Shown here piece after piece: positions 59,322-64,000 of a stretch of DNA of 64,000 nucleotides. The notes beneath the pieces are model-generated. The model was not told where the DNA came from, did no database searches, and saw nothing but the letters and a program-made list of their open reading frames with translations. Every line of letters starts with the position of its first letter. Within the stretch, counting starts at the first letter, position 1. Made by a program: the position numbers and the translations under genes. The DNA is from Rhizobium leguminosarum (GTDB lineage Bacteria > Pseudomonadota > Alphaproteobacteria > Rhizobiales > Rhizobiaceae): assembly GCF_002953715.1 (NCBI RefSeq), contig NZ_CP025012.1, positions 3,612,501 through 3,676,500 on the forward strand, read 5' to 3'.

Positions 59322-60725
59322 TCAGATGGTTTTTCCGTCAATACTTCTTAAAGGCAGCCTCGCATAGGGCGCCGTCGCGAAAACCGCCGAAAGCCTATTG
59401 GCAAAGATGAAATCAAATCGTGTCAAAAAGCGGTCGAAGGGTGCGAAATAGGGTGTTAGTTCGACCATGCGGGCGGATTCCTCAGATAAAAGGCTCTCTT
59501 CGGCGGATAACGCCGGCGCCGAAGCGATAGCGCGCTTCCATGCGCTCTTGGGAAGGCGCTGCATATACTCCCTTATTCCTGTGCTCGTCACAGGAATCCA
59601 GCCGCCGCGCGTCTGCGCGGTGATCGGCTCAATAAAGCGTGAAGTGTCTTGCGCGCGTGCAGCAGCGGCCTGGATTTCAATTGATGCCGCCGACCCATTG
59701 CGCGCATAAAACCTGCCATCCCAAACCCCGGCCTCGCCCCGCCGCAATACCAGAGGCGATATCCCCCGGTTCTCGCGCGCCAGATAAAGCCCGTCATGCC
59801 GCAGGTCGAAGACTACCCTGCCAGCGGTCATCCGTCCCGGCTTGCTGCCGGTGGCAAATGCAAGGATACGCTCCATATGCCCCCTCCCCGGCGCAAACGG
59901 CTGCCCACCGAAAACGGCTGTCAGACGGGCGAGCACATAGTCGAGGACTGCGCGATCCTGCCGCAACCCATCAGGCATCACCTGCCCGAGCAGGCCGCCG
60001 TGAAGCCGGAAATGACGATCCAGCCATTCGGCTCCTCTGGACGACAGTGCCAGCCGCTCCTCCCAGGCCGCGCTAATATCCTTCTCCATGCCTGCATCGG
60101 CCGAAAGCTGCCGGCGCATCCGCACACGCTCGTACTTCGTATCCTCGTTGCTGGGATCGTCGATCCACGGCACGCCCCGCTCTTTCAGGAAAGCGCGGAT
60201 ACCCGCCCGGGTGGAGAAAAGAAGCGGCCGTAAAATCCAGAAACGCCGGTCGAAGAGCAGCGCATCTGCAATACCGGTCGAAACCTGCTCTGTTCGCATC
60301 CCACGCATCTGCAGTGTTTCGCGCTGATCGTCGAACGTATGGCCAGTGACGATGAGATCGGCTTCGAAACTTTCGGCGATGGTTGTCAGCAGGCCATAAC
60401 GTGCCTCGCGGGCCGCCGCCATGATGCCGGTTTTCGGCTTGTCGCCCTCCCAGATCATGGTGGTCTGGGGAATGCCGAGCGATGCGCAAAGGGCTGCGAC
60501 GTCGCGCGCCTCGTCTGCCGAGCCGGCGCGCAGAGCGTGATCGACGGTCGCAGCGCAAAGCGAAATCTTGAGATGGGGTGCGACCTTCACGGCTTCATCG
60601 AGAAGAAGGAGCAGGCCGGTGGAATCGCTGCCGCCTGATATCGCGACGAGAATGCGCGCGGGGCTTTGAAGCGACAAAAGAAACTGGAGGATCGCCTGTT
60701 GAGGCGATGAGGTTTCCGGAGACAT
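59322..60725 (-). CDS. tilS: tRNA(Ile)-lysidine synthase
   Basis: A 467-aa enzyme that adds lysine to the wobble C of tRNA-Ile2(CAU) so that it reads AUA codons. The PP-loop is ILVAISGGSDSTGLLLLL near residues 25-42; DHALRAGSADEARDVA and VTGHTFDDQRETLQMR follow. The C-terminal half is the less conserved substrate-binding part. Its start lies 11 bases after the cpoB stop, so it is probably co-transcribed. An essential gene in most bacteria. Confidence 0.94.
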   Translation of the reverse strand: MSPETSSPQQAILQFLLSLQSPARILVAISGGSDSTGLLLLLDEAVKVAPHLKISLCAATVDHALRAGSADEARDVAALCASLGIPQTTMIWEGDKPKTGIMAAAREARYGLLTTIAESFEADLIVTGHTFDDQRETLQMRGMRTEQVSTGIADALLFDRRFWILRPLLFSTRAGIRAFLKERGVPWIDDPSNEDTKYERVRMRRQLSADAGMEKDISAAWEERLALSSRGAEWLDRHFRLHGGLLGQVMPDGLRQDRAVLDYVLARLTAVFGGQPFAPGRGHMERILAFATGSKPGRMTAGRVVFDLRHDGLYLARENRGISPLVLRRGEAGVWDGRFYARNGSAASIEIQAAAARAQDTSRFIEPITAQTRGGWIPVTSTGIREYMQRLPKSAWKRAIASAPALSAEESLLSEESARMVELTPYFAPFDRFLTRFDFIFANRLSAVFATAPYARLPLRSIDGKTI

Positions 60726-60736
60726 TCCGGAAGACC

Positions 60737-61723
60737 TTAGCAGGCGAGGCGCTTCTGTTCGCTCGCAACCTTGCTTATGACGGCGCGCGAGGCCTTCGGA
60801 TAACGCTTCGAGACTTCGCGCAGCGTCGCGCAGGCCGTCTCGGTATTGTCGAGGGCGGCAAGCGACATGCCGAGCTTCAGCAACATTTCCGGCGCCTTTT
60901 CCGATGTACCGTATTTCTGGTGCGCATTGAGAAAGGTCTTGGCCGCCTCATTGTACTTGCCCTGCGAATAGAGTGCTTCGCCGAGCCAGAAATTGGCGTC
61001 CGCCGCCCGCGCGCTGCTCGGGTAGTGGGTGATGTACTGCGTGAACTCCTGTTCGGCCGTGCTGTAATCACCGGATAGCACGTGGCCGTAGGCGGCCTTG
61101 TACTGGTCGGCCTCGCTGCCGAGCGAGGCGGTCTGCTGCGGCGTTTTGGTATTGGCATCGGGAATCGGACCGGAACCGATGGTGGCATTTTCGTCGACGC
61201 TTCCGCCGATCGGATTGCCATTCTGATCGAAATCGATCGAGCCAAGTTCCTTCGGTGGTTGGCCGAGACCGCTATTCTCCGGCACGCTGGCGGAGGGAGC
61301 CGTTTCGGCTCCCTGTGGTGCTTGAATCACCTTGGCAATGTCATCGCCGCCGGAGGCGGCCGGAGCGGCATCGGTCTCGCTTTTCTTGACTGGCGCCTTC
61401 GTGGTACCGCCGGCACCCGTCTTTTCGAGCTGCTGGAAGCGGAATTCATTGTCTTCCTGCTGCTTGCGGATCGTCTCCTGCATCTGCAGAAGCTGAAAGC
61501 TCATCTCCTCGATCCGGCCATTCAACTGCCGCAGTTGCTCTTCGAGCTGCTGCACGCGGACCTCCGCGTCGCCGCTCTGCACTTTGACAACAGGCGGCGC
61601 CGCCTGGTTTTCCGCGGATCGGCCGCCGAGGTGTAGCCCGAAGAACGAGGCGGAATAGGCCGCTCGTTCGCTTCCGGTCACAGCCGCGAGGCACAGCATG
61701 CCTGCCACGACAAGTTTCTTCAT
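60737..61723 (-). CDS. cpoB: Tol-Pal coordinating protein CpoB/YbgF
   Basis: A 328-aa periplasmic protein. Signal peptide MKKLVVAGMLCLAAVTGSERA is followed by a coiled-coil trimerisation region (about residues 50-105, QLEEQLRQLNGRIEEMSFQL), a low-complexity Ala/Pro/Gly linker, and C-terminal TPR repeats (YKAAYGHVLSGDYSTAEQEF, FWLGEALYSQGKYNEAAKTF). It coordinates outer-membrane constriction with cell-wall synthesis in E. coli. ATG 61723 begins the signal peptide; the open frame to 61900 runs over the pal terminator. It is downstream of pal. Confidence 0.92.
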   Translation of the reverse strand: MKKLVVAGMLCLAAVTGSERAAYSASFFGLHLGGRSAENQAAPPVVKVQSGDAEVRVQQLEEQLRQLNGRIEEMSFQLLQMQETIRKQQEDNEFRFQQLEKTGAGGTTKAPVKKSETDAAPAASGGDDIAKVIQAPQGAETAPSASVPENSGLGQPPKELGSIDFDQNGNPIGGSVDENATIGSGPIPDANTKTPQQTASLGSEADQYKAAYGHVLSGDYSTAEQEFTQYITHYPSSARAADANFWLGEALYSQGKYNEAAKTFLNAHQKYGTSEKAPEMLLKLGMSLAALDNTETACATLREVSKRYPKASRAVISKVASEQKRLAC

Positions 61724-61825
61724 ATGTATCGTCCTGTCCCAGTGATTCTTCGCACCTCGATGGCACGAACAGGAGATTTTTCCAATTGCTTTCAAAAAGC
61801 AACGGAGTCTGGCCAAAGTGTGGTC

Positions 61826-61858
61826 AAAAAGAAAAGGCGGCCCCTGATGGGACCGCCC
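61826..61858 (-). terminator. Intrinsic terminator of pal
   Basis: On the minus strand GGCGGTCCC-ATC-AGGGGCCGCC (one mismatch) is followed by TTTTCTTTTT. It lies about 30 bases after the pal stop and may partly separate cpoB from pal. Confidence 0.85.
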
Positions 61859-61886
61859 GTCGAAAAAGCAAATTGTTGCTCGGCAA

Positions 61887-62420
61887 TTACATGCCGGCAC
61901 CGCCGAGCACGGTAACCGCGCGGCGGTTCTGCGACCAGCAGGAAATATCGTCGCAGACGGCGACCGGACGTTCCTTGCCGTAGGAGATCGTCTTCAGGCG
62001 CTGCGCCGGGACGCCGCGCGAAGCGAGATAGTCCTTGGCGGCGGCAGCACGGCGGGCGCCGAGCGCGAGGTTGTATTCGCGCGTGCCGCGTTCGTCGGCA
62101 TGGCCTTCGACGGTGATCTGGTAATTCGGGTAGCGGCCGAGCCACTGGGCCTGACGGTCGAGCGTCTGCGAGGCATCGGCGCGGATCGACGAGGAGTCGG
62201 TATCGAAGAAGATGCGGTCGCCGACATTGACCGTGAAATCCTGGGCCGAGCCCGGCGTTGCAGCGCCGCCAGCGCCGGTGCCGAGGCCGAGATCGCCGGC
62301 GCTGTTCGGCGGCTTCTTGGCACAGCTTGCGAGCGCGAGACCGGCGAGAAGCGCGATCATGACGGGGTTGCGGGCGAAATTCTGCATGCGGCTCATTGCC
62401 GGGGTATGAATTCGGCTCAT
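61887..62420 (-). CDS. pal: Peptidoglycan-associated lipoprotein Pal
   Basis: A 177-aa outer-membrane lipoprotein. The lipobox LALASC gives lipidated Cys33, followed by a Gly/Ala linker and the OmpA-like peptidoglycan-binding domain (RIFFDTDSSSIRADASQTLD, then ITVEGHADERGTREYNLALG). It anchors the outer membrane to the wall and binds TolB. AAGGAGACCGGCC before ATG 62420 fixes the start, giving a rather long n-region. It follows tolB across a 152-base gap. Confidence 0.95.
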   Translation of the reverse strand: MSRIHTPAMSRMQNFARNPVMIALLAGLALASCAKKPPNSAGDLGLGTGAGGAATPGSAQDFTVNVGDRIFFDTDSSSIRADASQTLDRQAQWLGRYPNYQITVEGHADERGTREYNLALGARRAAAAKDYLASRGVPAQRLKTISYGKERPVAVCDDISCWSQNRRAVTVLGGAGM

Positions 62421-62572
62421 GGCCGGTCTCCTTGCGATTTCATCAGGGTTTCCGGACAGTAACCGCACTCGGTTAACCGCCCCTCAAAGATTATGGTTAA
62501 CAATCTGCTACTTTGTCCCTTGGCCGCTCGGTTCCATGACTTTGGGGCGACAAGAAGGCAGCAGTGCATCGC

Positions 62573-63883
62573 CTACTCCATAAGCGGCGACCAGGCCGGG
62601 TCGGAGCCGTAGGTCGGCGTCTTCACGAGCTGCTCGTTGTAACCGGTCAGATCGATCGAATAGAGCTGCGGACCGCCCGACCCCGCCGCCTGGCGGAAGA
62701 ACATCAGCACGCGGCCGTTCGGCGCCCAGGTCGGGCCCTCATTGTGGAAGCCGGTCGTCAGGATGCGCTCGCCGGAACCATCCGGCTTCATCACGCCGAT
62801 CGAGAACTTGCCGCCGGCCTGTTTGGTGAAGGCGATGAGATCGCCGCGCGGCGACCAGACCGGCGTCGAATAGGAGCCGTCGCCGAAGGAAATGCGGGTC
62901 TGGCCCGAGCCATCGGCGTTCATCACGTAGATCTGCGGCTTTCCGCCGCGGTCGCTTTCGAAGCTGACGCGTGCGCCGTCAGGCGAATAGGAGGGCGACG
63001 TGTCGATCGCCGCCGTCGAGGTCAACCGGGTCGTCGTGCGCGAGCGCAGGTCCATCGTATAGATATTGGAATTGGCATCCTGCTGCAGGCTCATGATCAC
63101 CTTCTGACCATCAGGCGAAAAGCGCGGCGAGAATGTCATGCCGGGGAAATTGCCGACGACCTCGCGCTGCCCGGTTTCCAGCTGAAGCAGATAGACCCGC
63201 GGCTGCTGGTTGGCAAAGGACATGTAGGTGACTTCCTGCCTGCTCGGCGAGAAGCGCGGCGTCAGCACGAGATCACTGCCATCCGTCAGCATCCGCACGT
63301 TGAAGCCATCCTGATCCATGATCGCCAGCTGGCGCTTGCGCTGCTGCTTGGTGCCGGATTCAGAGACGAAGACGACGCGGGTGTCGAAGTAGCCTTCCTC
63401 ACCGGTGATCTGCTTGTAGATCGCATCGGCAATGATGTGGGCAACACGCCGCCAGTTCTCCGGCTGCGTATAAAACTGCTGGCCGGTCATTTGCTGGCCG
63501 GCGAAGGGGTCCCAAAGGCGAAACTCAGCGCGAAGGCGGCCATCGGCTTCCTGAGTGACGCGACCGGTCACCAGCGCCTGGGCATTGATGACCTTCCAGT
63601 CTTCGAAACGCGGCGCGGCATCGGGATTGGAGATCTTCTCGATGAAGGCCGTTTTGCTGATCGGAGCGAAGAGACCGGAACGCTGCAAGTCGGCGGCGAT
63701 CACCTGCGAGACCTGCGCGCCCATATCGCCCTGCAGGAAGTCCGTCACCGCAATCGGCAGCGGCTGGACATTACCTTTTCGAAGATCGAGAGTGAGCACC
63801 GCGTTCGCCGGCGTCGTAAAGGCTGCGACCCCAATCAGGCCTGCAATGACCATCAGAGCGCGGATGAGGGAACACTTGACCAT
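62573..63883 (-). CDS. tolB: Tol-Pal system beta-propeller protein TolB
   Basis: A 436-aa periplasmic protein. Signal peptide MVKCSLIRALMVIAGLIGVA with cleavage near ANA-V precedes the N-terminal domain (ITVTDFLQGD-like region near residue 50) and a propeller of repeated strands such as PRFSPSRQEVTYMSF, PRFSPDGQKVIMSL and PSYSPDGARVSFESD. It links TolA and Pal. ATG 63883 is preferred; in-frame ATG 63904, one base after the tolA stop, is the alternative. Confidence 0.95.
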   Translation of the reverse strand: MVKCSLIRALMVIAGLIGVAAFTTPANAVLTLDLRKGNVQPLPIAVTDFLQGDMGAQVSQVIAADLQRSGLFAPISKTAFIEKISNPDAAPRFEDWKVINAQALVTGRVTQEADGRLRAEFRLWDPFAGQQMTGQQFYTQPENWRRVAHIIADAIYKQITGEEGYFDTRVVFVSESGTKQQRKRQLAIMDQDGFNVRMLTDGSDLVLTPRFSPSRQEVTYMSFANQQPRVYLLQLETGQREVVGNFPGMTFSPRFSPDGQKVIMSLQQDANSNIYTMDLRSRTTTRLTSTAAIDTSPSYSPDGARVSFESDRGGKPQIYVMNADGSGQTRISFGDGSYSTPVWSPRGDLIAFTKQAGGKFSIGVMKPDGSGERILTTGFHNEGPTWAPNGRVLMFFRQAAGSGGPQLYSIDLTGYNEQLVKTPTYGSDPAWSPLME

Positions 63884-63905
63884 ATCAAACAAGCCTTTCA
63901 GCATC

Positions 63906-64000
63906 TTATTGGGTAAGAGCGCTGGTGTCGAAGTTCAAAATGACTTCCTTCCAGGCATCGTATTTATCTTTTGGAAGCATCGTAAAAGGAGCTGCGCGAC
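63906..64000 (-). CDS. tolA: TolA, C-terminal end (cut by the window edge)
   Basis: Only the last 30 or so codons are present. The frame reads PFTMLPKDKYDAWKEVILNF and ends DTSALTQ with TAA at 63906-63908, one base before a possible tolB ATG. This resembles the end of the TolA C-terminal domain (the FDP-M type ending), and the position upstream of tolB supports it. TolA spans the periplasm from the TolQR motor to Pal/TolB. Confidence 0.75.
   Translation of the reverse strand, partial: RAAPFTMLPKDKYDAWKEVILNFDTSALTQ

Overview
The window looks like chromosome from an alphaproteobacterium of the Rhizobium etli / leguminosarum / phaseoli kind. The coding DNA is GC-rich. The right end has the alphaproteobacterial order tolA-tolB-pal-cpoB-tilS-ftsH-glmM. 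Gene ends carry palindromic repeats of the sort common in Rhizobium intergenic DNA. Species assignment is inference, because no search was possible. No complete insertion sequence, CRISPR array, rRNA operon or replication origin was seen.

Layout, left to right. 0-5.4 kb: small envelope and unknown proteins, a pseudouridine synthase coupled to a phosphoribosyltransferase, an SLC13-type permease and a long-form PurC. 5.4-12.3 kb: a TetR regulator followed by a complete RND efflux system (lipoprotein adaptor, inner-membrane pump, outer-membrane factor) closed by a strong terminator. 12.3-16.2 kb: LacI-type regulator, a 33-codon signal-peptide relic, nucleoside hydrolase and adenine deaminase, i.e. 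purine salvage. 16.3-24.2 kb: M20 amidohydrolase, a tctCBA tripartite transporter and a DctB/DctD-like two-component system, with a perfect 32-bp dyad between transporter and regulator.

24.3-27.5 kb: a sulfite-oxidase-fold molybdoenzyme, a membrane protein of unknown function, and cbtB-cbtA (cobalt uptake) behind a cobalamin riboswitch, divergent from an atypical histidine phosphatase. 27.6-35.5 kb: a 38-aa membrane peptide, a GGDEF-EAL protein, a PiT phosphate transporter, and ackA-xfp (phosphoketolase bypass to acetyl phosphate, acetate and ATP). 35.5-42.5 kb: AraC-type pobR divergent from pobA (4-hydroxybenzoate to protocatechuate), then a five-gene Liv/HAAT-type ABC importer that may carry an aromatic substrate.

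42.5-47.0 kb is the most accessory-looking part. It holds a VCBS-repeat protein, a 43-aa membrane microprotein, a winged-helix protein, a KAP-family P-loop NTPase, a DUF2971 protein and a possible gene remnant against the 3' end of a tRNA(CAU) gene. This is the best candidate for an undescribed, possibly defence-related, module. 47-64 kb returns to core genes on the minus strand: mnmA, a small secreted peptide, a PAS-GGDEF-EAL protein, serC-serA, an Omp25/31-like barrel, glmM, ftsH, tilS and the Tol-Pal genes, with tolA cut by the window edge.

Long open frames opposite serA, xfp, the GGDEF-EAL genes and the tct genes were treated as GC-rich shadows.
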